64,000 bases of DNA from Colius striatus (GCF_028858725.1 NC_084790.1:3664001-3728000), one strand, 5' to 3'; positions 1-15,902 are shown, numbered from the stretch's first letter. Translations and numbers: made by a program. The notes: a model not told the origin generated them from the sequence alone.

Positions 1-2847
<2,847 letters not shown>

Positions 2848-3058
2848 TTATGCAGCTTGAAGGTGGAAGTGGATATGGAAAAAATTGCAGCTGAAATTGC
2901 TCAAGCTGAGGAACAGGCTCGCAAGAGGCAGGAGGAAAGGGAAAAAGAAGCTGCTGAGCAAGCTGAGCGCAGTCAAAATACTGCAGCAGCTGAGGAAGAA
3001 CAGGCAGCTAACAAGATAGAGGAGAAGAAAGAAGAGGAGAGTGCACCAATGGAGACAG
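2848..3058 (+). CDS. SMARCE1: SMARCE1 charged coiled-coil exon
   Basis: The exon starts [20 protein letters not shown], runs through a Glu/Lys/Arg/Ala-rich helix ([18 protein letters not shown]) and ends at PMET plus one base completing the next Glu codon. The start at 2848 rests on frame and homology; using the nearby AG at 2855 would shift the frame. The stretch after 'AERSQ' (NTAAAEEEQ) differs from the mammalian form (SSIVPEEEQ as I recall it), a small variable patch in an otherwise fixed protein. The donor is GTAACT at 3059. Confidence 0.96.
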
Positions 3059-3831
3059 GTAACTGCATTTGAAGACCAGCTGCAGGATCCCTGAAGGATC
3101 AATGTTAAGGTATCTCTGTGGAGGGCTGGCTTAGCCAGGAGTGCCTTGGAGTTTTGCTGTTGGGGAAAAAAGGCTTCAGAAGAGCTGCATTCCAAAGAGT
3201 GAACTTCAGCTTGGTGAGCAGAAGTGTTTGTGTTCTTCTCATTAAATTGCTCCTTTTTAAAAGAGGAGGGGGTAAGATGCCACACAGCTCTACAAAATGT
3301 TTTGTGTGTAATGAACCCAAGGAGGAGAAAATGCACTCTGAACCTAACTCACCTTTTAGACATTGGTGAGCCAGGAGCAACTGAGTGCTCTTGTCTCAGT
3401 GTCAGGATCTAGCAGGCATGACAAAACATCTCTTTTTTTTCTTTCCATCCTGCCCTTACAAGCTGATTTTCCAGCTTTTTCTTGTATTCTGTACAATGAC
3501 ATTAGAAAACAGGACTGTATTTCAAGTATCTCAGCGAGCCACTGCTGTAAGGAAGTGGGCATGAGGGAAGAGGAACCAAGGAGTTTGAATCCTGTTGCTT
3601 CTGGTTTAACAAGGCACTTGGGTTTCACGTGGCCAGACTTCTGAGGTTGGGCAGCTGCCCATGAGTCAGGGCCACGTACCTCCTGGGCACAGAGGGGTCT
3701 TTCAGAGCTCTGCTTGTCACTGCACGTTCTAACTGACAGGAATAATCATGGTTTCTGTTCCCTCTCTAAATTCTAATGGCGCAAATAAATGTATTGGCAT
3801 GTAAATGACAATGAGATATGTCTTATTACAG
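3059..3831 (+). other. SMARCE1: last SMARCE1 intron
   Basis: The intron runs from GTAACT to a ttattacag acceptor. It contains a T-rich tract near 3430 and no supported coding or repeat feature. Confidence 0.9.
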
Positions 3832-4043
3832 AAGAGGCTCAGCCAGAAGAGAGTGCAGAAAACCAGCAGAATGGTGAAGAAGGAACATCTACCCCAGATG
3901 ATAAGGAGAGTGGCCAAGAAGGGGTTGACAGCACCGCGGAGGAGGGAACCAGTGATAGCAACACTGGCTCAGAGAGCAACAGCGCGACAGTTGAAGAGCC
4001 TCCTGCAGACCCCATCACTGAGGATGCTGAGAAGAAGGAGTAA
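3832..4043 (+). CDS. SMARCE1: SMARCE1 terminal coding exon with stop
   Basis: The two leading bases complete the split Glu codon, followed by 69 codons and TAA. The peptide is acidic and Ser/Glu/Thr-rich ([31 protein letters not shown], ending EDAEKKE), matching the disordered acidic C-terminus of BAF57. With the three upstream exons the window holds about 232 residues, or just over half of a protein of about 411. There is no frameshift or premature stop, so the gene looks intact as far as it can be seen. Confidence 0.96.
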
Positions 4044-5400
4044 ACGTTGGCTCGTTTCACGTGTCTCTTTGGAACGAAATTCTGTTTTGATTTCAAACTG
4101 TGTTGCGCGGCTTTTGTATCTTCCCTGCCTGCATCTCTTCTCTCCAGAGGCTGCTGGGGTTTAATAACAGTGTCAGTGGTCAGCACAGCAGCTTCAGGGG
4201 GCCTTTAGAGGCAAAAGCTACTTTAAAAAAGACAGAAAATGAAACCTTGTGTTGTCTAAACAGCTGTTAGAGTTTAGAGAGGTACTGCCTGTTCCTTGGG
4301 GGTTCTCCCCTAAAAGATAGTGTTGGGTTTGGGGTTTTTGTTAGAGACTTCTTCCTTTCTTTTACTTCATGGCCACAGTGAAAATGTTGTCGTGCTGAAA
4401 GGCCTTTGTTTGTTTGTGGTTGTGCAGAGGTGCAGCCCTGCTCTGCTGGGGCACCCCAGCCTGCCCTTCCCAGGGGACCTGCTCAGCCCCACATGTGAGG
4501 CTGAGATGGGGTGAGTGGTTCTTTGCAGAAATGCACTGAGGCACCCTAAAGTCAATGTTTAACAAAGGCACGATGCCTCTACTGGGTGTAACAGAGCATT
4601 TCCTTCAGCTAACAGATCCAACCACCTCCTCAGCAGCCTCACACACTCACACCACTCCTGCAGTCCCTGCCAGCACGGCCATCCACCGCAGCGGCACAGG
4701 TCTGCCCTTGTCCAGAAAGCTTTCAGCTGGTGTGTGTGCTGCCCCAGGACAAGGCTGAGAGGCTTCATCCTGGGAGAGGGTTGGTGTAACCTTAGCCTTC
4801 CCTGTTAGCTGTTCCACAGTGATAGAAACTTGCTGGTGTTTTGACACATGTTTCAGGACATCCATCTCCAAACAACTCAGCATAGCCCTGAAGTCAGTCA
4901 CACATCTTTAGGGCTGGGTTTTTTTTCTGTGGTTCAGGATTCTTTCAATAACAATCTGTTTTTCTTTACCATTTAAGTCCTTTCTTTGCTATGACGATAT
5001 TACTGGTGTGACGTCAGCCAGACAGGGTGAAGTACAGAGCAGGGGAGCATCTGTGACATCAATGTTTCCTGAGCAGACGGTTGCTAATATGGCGCAAATG
5101 GTAAAGAGGAGTCATTCGGCTTGCCATGAGCTTTGAAAACCTCTGGGAATTCTACAAATGTACTGAAAATGCCCCATTTTACCCTAAATATGCAGGTGCC
5201 CTAAACCACACTTCCAACAAAAGAGACAAGCTGTTCCATGACATTACAACTCTTGACATATGAATATGCTTCAATAAACCAGCGTGGGTATATGAAATAG
5301 TGGGGATAGCAGAGAGTAATGGGGTTTTAAGTCCTTTTGGTCTTTTGTTGTTGTTGTTGTTGTTTTAAATGGGCTAAAAAGAATAAAATCCAACACATTT
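4044..5400 (+). other. SMARCE1: SMARCE1 3'UTR with polyadenylation signals
   Basis: After the stop there is about 1.3 kb of untranslated sequence. Two AATAAA hexamers are seen, at 5273-5278 and 5382-5387, the second followed by T/GT-rich sequence suited to cleavage near 5400. A (TTG)n run lies just before the second signal, and a perfect cAMP-response palindrome TGACGTCA sits at 5009-5016. The 3' end is inferred. Confidence 0.7.
5345..5362. repeat. (TTG)n microsatellite
   Basis: Six TTG units in a row lie within the end of the SMARCE1 3'UTR. Confidence 0.9.
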
Positions 5401-5693
5401 GGTTTTTTAAAGCTCAGAGTTGTCTGGTTCTTGTTTTAAGGTAATGCCTGTTTCATTTGTTTCATTTCGGGTTTGCATCAGCCCCAAGGAGAGTGAAAAC
5501 ATGGAAAACGTGACTGTCATGAAAACGTGACTGAAATGTGCTATGTACAGAATGTTACACTCCAAAGCACTTGAAACACACGAGAAAGCTGCTGAGTTGC
5601 TTTAGGCTTTTGTTTAAACGTCAGCTGTGTCTAGAAGGCTCTCTGATGGTGGCTGTTGGCTTCAAAATCCAACAAGTGGGATCATTTGTGGAG

Positions 5694-5906
5694 AGAATCA
5701 CAGAATGGTGGGGGTTGGAAGGGACCTTTAGAGATCATCTACTCCAACCTCCCTGCAGAAGCAGGTTCACCTAGATCAGGTCACACAGGAACATGTCCAG
5801 GAGGGTCTTGAAGCCCTCCAAGGAAGGAGCCTTCACAACCCCTCTGGGCAGCCTGTGCCAGGGCTCCCTCACCTGAACAGTGAAATAGTTTTTTCTTATG
5901 TTTAAG
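5694..5906 (-). mobile_element. CR1 LINE 3' fragment, antisense
   Basis: It begins with the reversed terminal octamer words (AGAATCACAGAATGG), then GGGTTGGAAGGGACC, then the reversed GGCAGCCTGTGCCAGGGCTC block. The element's 3' end is therefore at the low coordinate and it is inserted on the - strand. The copy is truncated at its 5' end. Confidence 0.93.
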
Positions 5907-6770
5907 TAATACAAGTATTAGTGAACTCATAGCCTCTTTGTCAGCTTTTAACCACCCCACCCTTCCAACTGTCAGATAGCATTTCTATGTTACTTTATAC
6001 CAAGTAAAGTTTCCTACCTGAAGGGCTGAGAGGTAGGAAGTGGCAGAAGGTACCACACTTGCAGAATACAAGAGGAAGATGCAGTTGTGGTCTGAATAGT
6101 ATCTGAAGCCTGTTGTTTCTATCAGCTGCTGGATGTTCTCACTGAGTTCACCAGATTCCCTGAGCTGCTCTGGGCCTTTATTTCTGTTTGTGATTAAATC
6201 AGGCCCTGCCTTGCATGCACACACATAAATCTCATGTACATATTAAATGGCTTCTTCAGAGACTCTGCCTCGCAGTTCACAATGTCACTTTGTGCCCCAA
6301 GAAAGTGAGACGTTGGCAGTTGATAAGTGGAAGTTCCTCATTCCAACGCTGGTTCTTCTGTGAAACAGTGTAATTTAGGATAATTCTAGAGAATTAATAG
6401 AAATCCTTACAGTAACGTTCAGACTAAGCCCCCAGACGTGTGCCAGATTCTGCACCATCCTTTCCCCAGTGGGCAGTCTGACCGTGCCCGTTCGGATGCT
6501 GACAGGGAACAGGGATATGAACAATCCCATCAGCTCCTACAGACAGCTGCAGCTTGCTCAAGCCCAGTAACATGCTGTTACCTACAGCAACTGCTGCTGC
6601 CATGGCTGTTGCAAAACAGAGTAGAGATGAGGAAGAAAGAGGAGTCACCAATGGCAGCCTTCCTGTGATGAGCACAGGCAGACAACCAGCCTTTTGCTCA
6701 CCCTTCAAGGAAAAGCAGGAGTGCCAATACCAATGTGGTTTTTGACAAAGACGGATGCAAAATCACTCTG

Positions 6771-7296
6771 CCCTGGTGAGGCCTCATCTGGAGCCCTGTG
6801 TCCCAGTTCTGAGCTCCCCATCTCAGGAGGGACAGGGAACTGCTGGAGAGAGGCCAGCACAGGGCCACCAAGATGATCAGGGGACTGGAGCATGTTCCTG
6901 ATGAGGAAAGGCTGTGGGCCCTGGGCTGTTTAGTCTGGAGGAGACAGGGGGGACCTCATCAGCACTTTTAAGTACCTAAAGGGTGGGTGTCAGGAGGATG
7001 AGCTGACACTTTTTTCTGTAGAGTCCAGTGACAGAACAAAGGGTGAGGGACATAAACGGGAACACAGGAAGTTCCACTGCAAAACAATGAGAAATTTCAT
7101 TGCTATTTAGGTGAGGGAGCCCTGGCCCAGGCTGCCCAGGGAGGGTGTGGAGGCTCCTTCTCAGGAGGTTTCCAAACCTGGACACGTTCCTGTGCCCCTT
7201 GATGGAGCATAACCTGCTTTAGCAGGGGGCTGGGCTGGAGGAGCTCTGAAGGGCCCTTCCAGCCCCCAGCACTCTGGCATTCTGTGATTCTATGAA
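6771..7296 (+). mobile_element. CR1 LINE 3' fragment, sense
   Basis: It starts within the 3' end of the degraded ORF2 region (GTGAGGCCTCATCTGGAGCC, CAAGATGATCAGGGGACTGG) and continues through the 3'UTR block to the terminal ATTCTGTGATTCTATG, the CR1 8-bp tail repeat. The intact tail marks an insertion end at about 7296. Stops break the coding part. Confidence 0.95.
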
Positions 7297-8001
7297 AACA
7301 ATCCCCTTATGAGGAACAGAAACCACGACTGCTCCTTAATTTGGGGTTTAAAAAACTGAAGCAGTGAAACCTGCTGAAAAATTAAGTTTAAATTCAAACT
7401 TTTGGTTCCTTGAGAGAGTGGGCAAAAGCTGTTCTTGCCATTACATTTAAGCATGTGCAGCTGTATCCAGTAAACTGCAGTTTAGGAGCTTCTATTTCCA
7501 GCAATTAAAGGAATTGCTTTTAGAAAAAATACATCTTGAGGCAGTTAGGAGAAGGGGGAGTTACCCAGTGACCCACTTTGGGTTTGTTTCATCACAAACT
7601 GTGCCAAAAAGCCAGTAGTTAAGAGAGGAGGAGGAGGGTTATTTGTTCCATTAACTCTAGTCAGAGGAAGCTCACAAAAAATAACAGGCCCTGGATGAAC
7701 TACAACACGTGAAAAATTCAGATGTGCATGTACCTAGATGTTCTATTGCTTTGGGTTAAAAACAAACCAGTGTAGCAGACATCGGGTAGATCCTCGTTTC
7801 ATGGAGTAAAGGAGTTCTTGCCAATAATGAGACACTTTCCAAACTGAAGGCAAAACTCAGAAAAGACCATACAGCCTGTCCTGTGCAGAGAGACCTGAGC
7901 TGTCACTTGTCAGAAAGCCTCTCCCCAAGCTGCACCAGTGTTTTATCTGGAGTGCAAGAACAGCTGGGCCGTGGATGCCAGCACAGAGTGCAGCCCTCTT
8001 G

Positions 8002-8025
8002 CTCTCCTCTCCTCTCCTCTCCTAC
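8002..8025. repeat. (CTCTC)n simple repeat
   Basis: Four to five tandem CTCTC units are seen. No function is indicated. Confidence 0.85.
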
Positions 8026-10532
8026 TCAAGCACAGATGCTTCTGCCTAAAAACTCTGTGTGCCCATTAACTGATCCCATGGTCTGGCCTCTTCTCATGTA
8101 TGCAACAACTCCGAGGCAAGGCCCGAGTGGATTTATTTGCCTTCAGTTTCAGCCTGATTGGTTGCTCAGACAACTCGTTTGCAGAAGCCATGGTGTGACT
8201 GACTTTCACTGAGAAACCAGGAGCCCCTGTGTTGAAATTGCAAGGGGTTCTTTGTGAGAAATCACATTGCCCTAACTATGGAAGCCCATAAAGAAATCAA
8301 GGCTCTGGCCTGTACATTTGAAGTTTTAGTTACCACGTTGCTTTCTCAGAAAGGCAATTCAGATTGAAAAGAACAAATGGGATCACTCAGCTCTGTGCTG
8401 TTCCCTTAACTCCATCCTGGGGTCTGTTAGTGCTCCAGGTCATGCAGAAACTAACGGCAGAGGGGTTCTTGTCAGCTGAGCTCCTTAAAGCACTGTGATC
8501 ATAGAGATTGCTTTACACCTTAAGCTAAACATCTGAATGATTGTTGCTGCCAACAGAAAGCTGCTAGTTCCTGAAGTGATACCAACTGCTGCCAGGACTG
8601 GGAGCCTGACCACACAGGGGCTTGGGCGGAACCGGTGGGTGCAGGAGCAGGAGGCTCCACACCTCCAGGGCTGCTAAAGCAGGTTGGGCAACAGCTTTAA
8701 TCTGTGCCACAGCCTTGGGTTCTGAAGGTCTGTGCTTTTCATCTGCTACATATTCTCTAGATGTATGTAAATAACAGTAATTATTGGCAAAGACAGGGTG
8801 TGTTGCAGCTATGGGTGTGCACCCAAATGAGTAGGTATCATCTTCAAGGGTAGAAGAACTTATCTACGCAAGTGAAAAAACCCCTGAACAAATGCCCAGT
8901 GGGCAGTGTTTGCACGGTGACCAGCCCTGTGGAGCCTTGCAGAGGTGCCCACAAAGGCCACAAGCATCAGGGACTGGGTGCAAGAGAGGGATCCCCTCAA
9001 GGGCCCAGCCCCATGAGCAACTTGGTTCCTTTGCTGTACTCCTGCCACACACAGCCTTCTATCAGCCCTGCTGCTCCCTGTGCCACAGCTGGGACCAGGA
9101 GCCTGGTGGCTGCTAATCAGCTCAATCTGAGCTGCTATGAACCGCCTCTGCAGCAGCCTGGAGCTCCCAAGGAGCCAGCACACCAACGTGGGGTCCTCAG
9201 CAGGACCTGAAAGCCTCCCACGAGGAAGATGGAACAGATAAAGCCCACCAGCTTGTTGTGTTGTTGCTGCTGGGCTCATTGGAGTTACCTCTCTGCTTCC
9301 TGTGGCCTTGTTTTAGCAAGTGGGTGCTAGCTCCTGGACCTCTGGGGCTCTTTCTTCCTTGGTGTTCCACCAGCTTATCCTGTGGGGAGGTAGATGCAGG
9401 TGCAGGCTGGTGACTTGGGGCGGTGTGGAGATGGCAGAAGGGGCCTGTGCTGCTGAAGACAGCGTCCCCTTGAGGGGGGTGAGCTGTGTCCCAGGAGGTG
9501 CCTGAGAGCTGACAAGTCTTTCACACCCACGGTGAGACTGACAAGGAAGTGAAGAGGCAAATCCAAACCATTGCATCACGGCGGGGGAGTTGTTTGCTTT
9601 GGTTTGTTTTTCTCTTAGAGAAAAAAAAAAAAAGGACTTATCTTTTTTTTCCTTTCTTTCTTTTGGTGAGTCTGACTCATGCTTTGTGACCTCTGACATC
9701 ACCACAGCTCTGCCCTTTGGTTTCTTCTGCAGCTAAGATCAAGTAGGCAAAAGGTTCTCTTCTGTATTGGGTAGTTCTCAAAAATAGGCTTTTATCTCAC
9801 CACAAAAATAACACTTAGCAAGTTATTAAGAAGCCTGAGTATAAAAACATTGCTCTTAGAGCTTTTTGTTTTGATTTTTCTTTCCTTGTGTTCATGTCAT
9901 CCTCAGATTTTTATCACCCAAAAAAAACCCCCTTCTGACCTACAGAAATGAAATGTGATTAACAGGTACACAGCATGGAGCAGACCCCTGGAGGATAAGT
10001 ACTGGAAGGCATTTAGGTGTTAAACTAATGTACCTTGTGAGAATGTGGAAAAACAATCCAACAGGCCAAGTCCTGAGTGAAACTCCTGGTGAAGCCCAGA
10101 GGACTTGGCATCTTCAGAGCTCTGTGCACGCTTTACTTTCAAAGGTTTACTTTCAAAGGCTCACCTACATACGTGACTGAGGTTAGCCTCCTGGGGATGA
10201 CAAAAGTCTTGTGTTTGTGCAGAAACTGAACTTTAGGAGAAAAAAAAGCCCACACAAAGTCTGGAGAAACTAAACAAGGATTTAAGAAATGAACTCCCCT
10301 GTGCATCACCTGGGATGGTCTTGAGAAGCTAATCTGCTTCAAGCAGCCAGAGGACTTCAAGTGTAGGAGTTGTGCTTACATAAAGGATTATCCCTATGAC
10401 AGAAAGAAGTAAAACAGATTAATAGAGCTTTGGGAGGGTGAAATATCAAAGCATAAGCAAGCCCTGGCACAGCTAGGAGGCTAAGGCAGCTTGCTGTACA
10501 TAAGGGAGCAGAAGCTGCCATTCACTGCATCC

Positions 10533-11105
10533 CAGAATCACAGGATGGTGGGGGCTATAAGGGCCCTGCAGAGCTCCTCCAGCCCAACTCCCTGCTAAGG
10601 CAGGTTCCCCTCCGTCAGGGGGCACTGAGACATGTCCAGGTGGGTTTGGAAACCTGCTGAGAAGAAGCCTCCACACCCTCCCTGGGCAGCCTGGGCCAGG
10701 GCTCCCTCACCTCAGCACCAAACAAGATTGTTCTGTGTTTAAATGGAACTTCCTGCGTTCCAGGTTATGCCCTTGTGCTGTCACTGGCCACCACAGAACA
10801 AAGATTGGCCCCATCCTCCTGACACCCACTCTTCAGGTGTTTTGCAACACTGATAAGGTCTTCTCTCAGCCTTCTCTTCTCTAGGCTGAACAGCCCCAGT
10901 TCCTGCAGCCTTTCCTCATCAGGAAGATGCTCCAGTCCCTTGATCATCTTGGTGGCCCTGCGCTGGCCTCTCTCCAGCAGTTCCCTGTCCCTCTTGAGCT
11001 GGGGAGCCCAGAACTGGACACAGGACTCTAGATGAAGCCTCACCAGGGCAGAGCAGAAGGGAGCAGAACATCCCCCGACCTGCTGCCCACACTCTTCTTG
11101 ATGCA
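10533..11105 (-). mobile_element. CR1 LINE, antisense, with readable ORF2 C-terminus
   Basis: The reversed CR1 tail starts at 10533 (AGAATCACAGGATGG). Read on the - strand, 11133-10765 stays open for over 100 codons and encodes the familiar CR1 reverse-transcriptase C-terminus (motifs [36 protein letters not shown]). This is one of the better preserved copies here, so it may be a relatively young insertion, but it is heavily 5' truncated and cannot be mobile. Confidence 0.95.
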
Positions 11106-11225
11106 GGGATGGGGACTCGACCACCAGCGTCAAACAACTCTCTCAGTGAAGAACTTTTTCCTAATCCCCAACCTAAACCTCCTCTGGCGCAACGTGAGGC
11201 CATTAATGAGCAGAATGTTCTCCTG
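11106..11225 (-). mobile_element. second CR1 fragment abutting the previous one
   Basis: The words ACTCTCTCAGTGAAGAACTT, CCTAATCCCCAACCTAAACC and CTCTGGCGCAACGTGAGGCC are the antisense form of the CR1 3'UTR from a different subfamily. It lies directly beside the preceding element. The most economical reading is that the younger CR1 landed in an older CR1. Confidence 0.8.
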
Positions 11226-13975
11226 GGTTGCAGGGAGCAGGGTGCAGACTGTGTCTGCCTGGCTCAAATCAGAACTTTAGGGTTTCTCATCTGCCTCCTG
11301 ATGTGTCTTCTCATTTCCCACCCACTGTAAATGCTCCCCTTCAGCCCAGCTTCTGTGCCCATCCTGTGTCATGGACCCAGTGATGGTTTATTTCTCCTTT
11401 TTTGTCCTAGAACCCCAGCTAGACAGGCTTGGGGGAGGAAGGAAGGGGGGTGGTTTTGTGTTGGTTTGGGTTTTTTTAAAGAAAAAAGCAAATCTGGGGT
11501 TTTTTTCCCCTCAATTTCTCAAAAGCTACTTCAAGAAATGCCATTGATGGATCATCAATCTAAATCCCCCGTGCTGACACAGTGCTGTGAAACCGGGCTG
11601 GCTCTGCTCTGCTCCTTCCATCCCCTCTCCTTCCGCCCTCTTGACAGACAAGTGTTCCCAGCAGTCCCGAGTGCTGCAATATAGAGAAAAACACTCCTCA
11701 TCCCCGCTCCAGCGGGAGGAAGGACCGTGTGTGTTTTGTGAGGAGCTACAGCCCGAGCTGCCAGCAGGCGTCACCCAACCTCCTGCCACCCGCCTGCCTG
11801 CGGACGAAACCCCGAAGCGCTGGCAGTTCTTGCACTTTCTTGCTTTGGTATAATCCCTAGCAAACGCCAGCCAGCAGCACCAGTATTTGCTGCAGCACAT
11901 GTTGTTTTACGATTGTCGTCGTGATGTTAAACTCCAGAGTTATCCCGGCTGTGAATTTAACCGCCCTACACCTTGCAAGGGTGACCCTCGTAAGGGTGAT
12001 GGTTCTCCCAGCACACCACGAAGTGAACACGGGCTGGCTCATTTGCACGCCTGTTCACAAGTGAGTGGCAGTTATGGGCTTCTGGCTTCGTATAGATTAT
12101 GGCAAATAGAAATTCAAACATTTTAAAGAGCTTGGAATACATCTTCATTTTCCCCCACGTTCTAACAGCAAAGAGGAGTAGTGAGAAATGCTTCACCTGT
12201 GACAAAGAGAGAATCCTGTGCACAGGGGCACTGGGAGAGGTTGTTTACAGACAAGGTACCTTGTAAGGATGTGGAGAGAAATGTTCTGTAGGTGAAACTT
12301 TAGGTGGTTTATGCCAAGGAGAGCACTGCTGGGTGCTGGTCTGAGTAACTCCAAGTCTTGTAGCTGGAGATGGAACCAATCTGAAGCCACATCCCTGCAC
12401 AAATGACAGAAATTCAATGCTAGCCCTGGATTTTATGGTTAAATGACTCTTAGATAAATGTCACCAAGGAGAAAAGAGTAAAACCACTTTTGCACCTGCA
12501 AAGGTTTGTATGGGTTGACCCCAGGAAGAGCTCCATTAAGAATTTCACATCCCAACACGTGTTTTCCAGTGTCTGGAAAGGGGGGATGGACCCTCTCCCA
12601 CTGTGGCTGAGGCTTGTTTCCCCAGGCAGACTCCCCAGGGGGGTAACTTCCACTCTGCTTTTGGATAACTTGGCATGACCCTGCTCAGTAATCCTGCCAC
12701 AGTCGACTCAATTAGTCAGGAAGGGTAATTCATAGTTACACTAATTTAACCTTCAATGTGAATTAAGCTGAACTAAATTAAATCAAGTTAATTCTGAACA
12801 GGAGTGACTTTGGGCTGAATACAGTTTAGTTAATTCAATTTAGTCCCTGCATATTAATTTATCAGTGTATCCTTGTACACTTAGGGAACCAAAAAAAAAG
12901 TAGTCGAGTGCAACGTTTGTTAGAAATGGTTCCTGAGACTGCTGAGAGCAAGTTCCATTGACTATTGGTGTGTTGGACCACCACCTGTCTCCTGTGCTGA
13001 GAAGGGAAGCAGCTTGCAGAAGTAACAAGGGTGCACCAGTGTTGACTCGAGCAGCAGCAATGTGGAGATGGGAAGTGTGGGTGCAACAGTTAGCACAATC
13101 AGTCTGTTTTTGCTGTCTCTTAACTGTCTTGCATTAAAAACAATGGAGCTGGGCCCTTCTGGGATTTTACCAGGAGAGCTGCTGTGTGTGTGTGACCTTC
13201 AGCACCTCACAGGCCGTGGCTAAAGCTCCCTGTAGTCACTGGGCTTGTATCTCCCTTGGGTAACCTAACTGCACTTGGAAGCATAAGATTGCAAACTCTT
13301 TCTCTTCAGGCCCTTACAGATTTTGTGCTCACACGTGAACTTGTGAGCTACAATGTGTTTGTTGTTACTGGTTGGGATCTCACCCTGGGTAGAATCCACC
13401 CGCAGCCTGTCAGCGTTGCCCTGCGGCAGCTCCTCTGCTGACCCAGGTATAACGCTCCACGTCTTTCATTCAGCACTTGTGTAACATGCCTGGCACCACT
13501 TCTGCTCAATTGCTTCCTGTCAGGACTGCGACAGTGAGTGTGGTGTTGAGCAAACCCACTGCTGCAGGAACTGTTCTTCTCACGGATCGAGACAGAGAGC
13601 AGATTCAAACCTTGGCCTTGCTGCCCGTCCCCCGTGACTCCTGCTGCCCACTCAGACACAGAAACACAGGTGTGAGTGGTGCAAGAGATGCTGGTACAAC
13701 CTCAGCAGTCTAAAAATCACCTGTAAGCTCTCTAGGTTTGGATGTAAACTGCAATAGCTGCACTGGTAAGTGTGGTGTTTAATCATGTGAGATGCACGAA
13801 GGAGCTGTAATTGTGCTCCATCCTCCCAGTGAGCCCCAGATCCGTCTCAGGCTGACTGCAGCCACAGCTGCTCGTGCCTGGAAGGAGCCTGCAACACTTG
13901 ATTGAGGTTTTGAATGCTTGATCAAGTGCTTGGAGTCCCAAATTTGAAGTGTCCCCTACGTACACATCTTGGGCT

Positions 13976-14098
13976 GCCAAGATCCTGAGACGACTGGAGC
14001 ATCTATGTGAGGAGGAAAGGCTGTGGCACCTAGGGCTGTTCAGCCTGGAGAAGAGAAGCCTGAGGGTGGACCTCAGCAATGCTGAGAAATTTGGGGTT
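13976..14098 (+). mobile_element. short CR1 ORF2-end fragment, sense
   Basis: The sense words GACTGGAGCATCTATGTGAG, AGGAAAGGCTGTGGCAC and TTCAGCCTGGAGAAGAGAAG match the CR1 ORF2 end ([17 protein letters not shown] in translation). Both sides are truncated. Confidence 0.85.
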
Positions 14099-15494
14099 CT
14101 AGGGTTATTGACAGTGATTCCTGCAAATCTCTCTCCAGTGGGATCTGTACTGGTAACCAAGTGGAGGTCAGCTACTAGACTAAGAAGCTTGAAAGCACGG
14201 ATCCTGCTCTGGTTTAGGCCTGGCTTGCTGTTTTTGTTCTCAGTTCCCGTCTTTCACTTTGACTTTTCACCGTCTTCAAGGGGCTTTTTTGAAGTGGTTT
14301 TGCAGTTTTTGGGCTGGTGTCTTATTTTGGTGTAAATTATCACATACAGCTTCACTTGTGACTTACACAAGTCTATAATTTCTGTAAACAGACAGTTTCC
14401 ATTTGCTGCTTCTTTTTTTTTTTTCCCCATCCAATTCTATTAAAAAGTCCAGAAAAAGACATTTAAACCTGTCACCGGTTCCAGGGAGCCAGAAAGAGTG
14501 TCTGTAACAACAGAAACTGAGCAAAAAAAGCCACTATGTGATTATTTAATTGTTGTTTAAGCCCAGGGATGAAGAATGCCAGATCTGTGTAGAGAGGAGT
14601 GGACGAGCTCTTCCTGGAGAAAGCACTGATGGGATTATTCCCTGTTCCTATATCGTTTTATGGCCACAGAGGATCAGTGTTAAATCTTACACCTTACAAC
14701 TTCTGCACGTAACATAGACTTGCAGGAAGGATGTTTGCTGTATGGCCAGCAGACACCTGAACCTGTTTTGCTGTCTACCTCCCATAACAATTCACTGCTC
14801 ACTAGTGTTTGATGTACTGTGAGAACTTCCCCACCTGTGTGGGACTGAAGCACAGGCTTCAAACCCCTCTGTAGGTGTGACCAGTGGTCACACACCCTCC
14901 CTAGCAGGATTCCTAGAATATTCCAGTTTTCTTTCCTATTTTTCATCTCCTTTCCTCATCCATCATTCTGGGGTGACCATCTTAAAGAGAAGGTTTATCA
15001 TGGTTATTTGTCACAAGCCTCTTCATATACAAATGGACCTGGTAGTGTGGACAACCAAAACGGAGCAGGTCTCACAGGGAAGCCAGACAGCCCTCACCCA
15101 AGGGTTGTGAGGCCAGAGGAACCAGCAGCACATGTGCTCAGTGGCCAATGACCCAGCTTGGCCTCGGTGCCTCATAGCAGTGCAAATGCCCTTCTGCCAG
15201 CCTGACTTCTCCTCACTTGCATCACTGGGTGCATTTCCCTCGTCACAGCTCAATTCCTGGACTGCAGGTTGAGGAAGTTGCTCTTATTTTTAATCTCCAG
15301 GCACGAGGAAGCTGAATTCCCAGTGACACCCAACTTGTGCTCTTCCCTCCTGTGGCTGACCAACGGGCAACGTGGCCAACTGCATGTCCCTGATGGTAGC
15401 CTGCCTGCTCTGCAGATTGCTTCCTCTCTTGGGAGGATAAGGATCTTTTTAATAACCTCGTGGTGAGATGACAATCATGAGATTTGTTTTTCAG

Positions 15495-15528
15495 GGCATC
15501 CCCTACAACCGCTCTAAGAACTCTCTCG
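15495..15528 (+). other. exon-like block (unconfirmed)
   Basis: A good acceptor (ttgtttttcag) precedes 15495 and a GTGAGG donor follows 15528. The 34 bases read GIPYNRSKNSL plus one base. I do not recognise the peptide. It can be joined in frame to the exon-like block at 17275-17354. The signals are weak by themselves and may be chance. Confidence 0.2.
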
Positions 15529-15902
15529 GTGAGGAATCCCAGATCTACACCGCTCTTAATGTCAGGAATTTACTCAACAATTTCACTTCTGCTTTTTGTT
15601 TGCCTGAGGAACGATTGTGGCAAACCCCCCTTCCCCACCTCAGAGAAAACCCACTGACTTGAACACAAATTTTCCCTGCATACCTCCCAAACAAGCTCAG
15701 TGGCTTGAGAGTTCAGAGGGGTGTTTGGGCAAGAGGCAGAACTGGAGGTGCGAGATCCCGAGTCTTTAGGTTTGACATTGCCAGGCAAAGCACAACAGCA
15801 CAGGAGATGTCAGGATCCCTCTGTGACTTAAGAGGAGGGACATTACTGGGAAGTGGGCAGTTAGGTAAAGTTCACCCTTAGCTCACCAATGTGAGTTGGT
15901 TC

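Noticed and set aside
2848-3336. 162-codon - strand frame
   Set aside because: It is the antisense shadow of the SMARCE1 coiled-coil exon; its Phe/Leu/Ser runs are the reverse of Glu/Lys codons.
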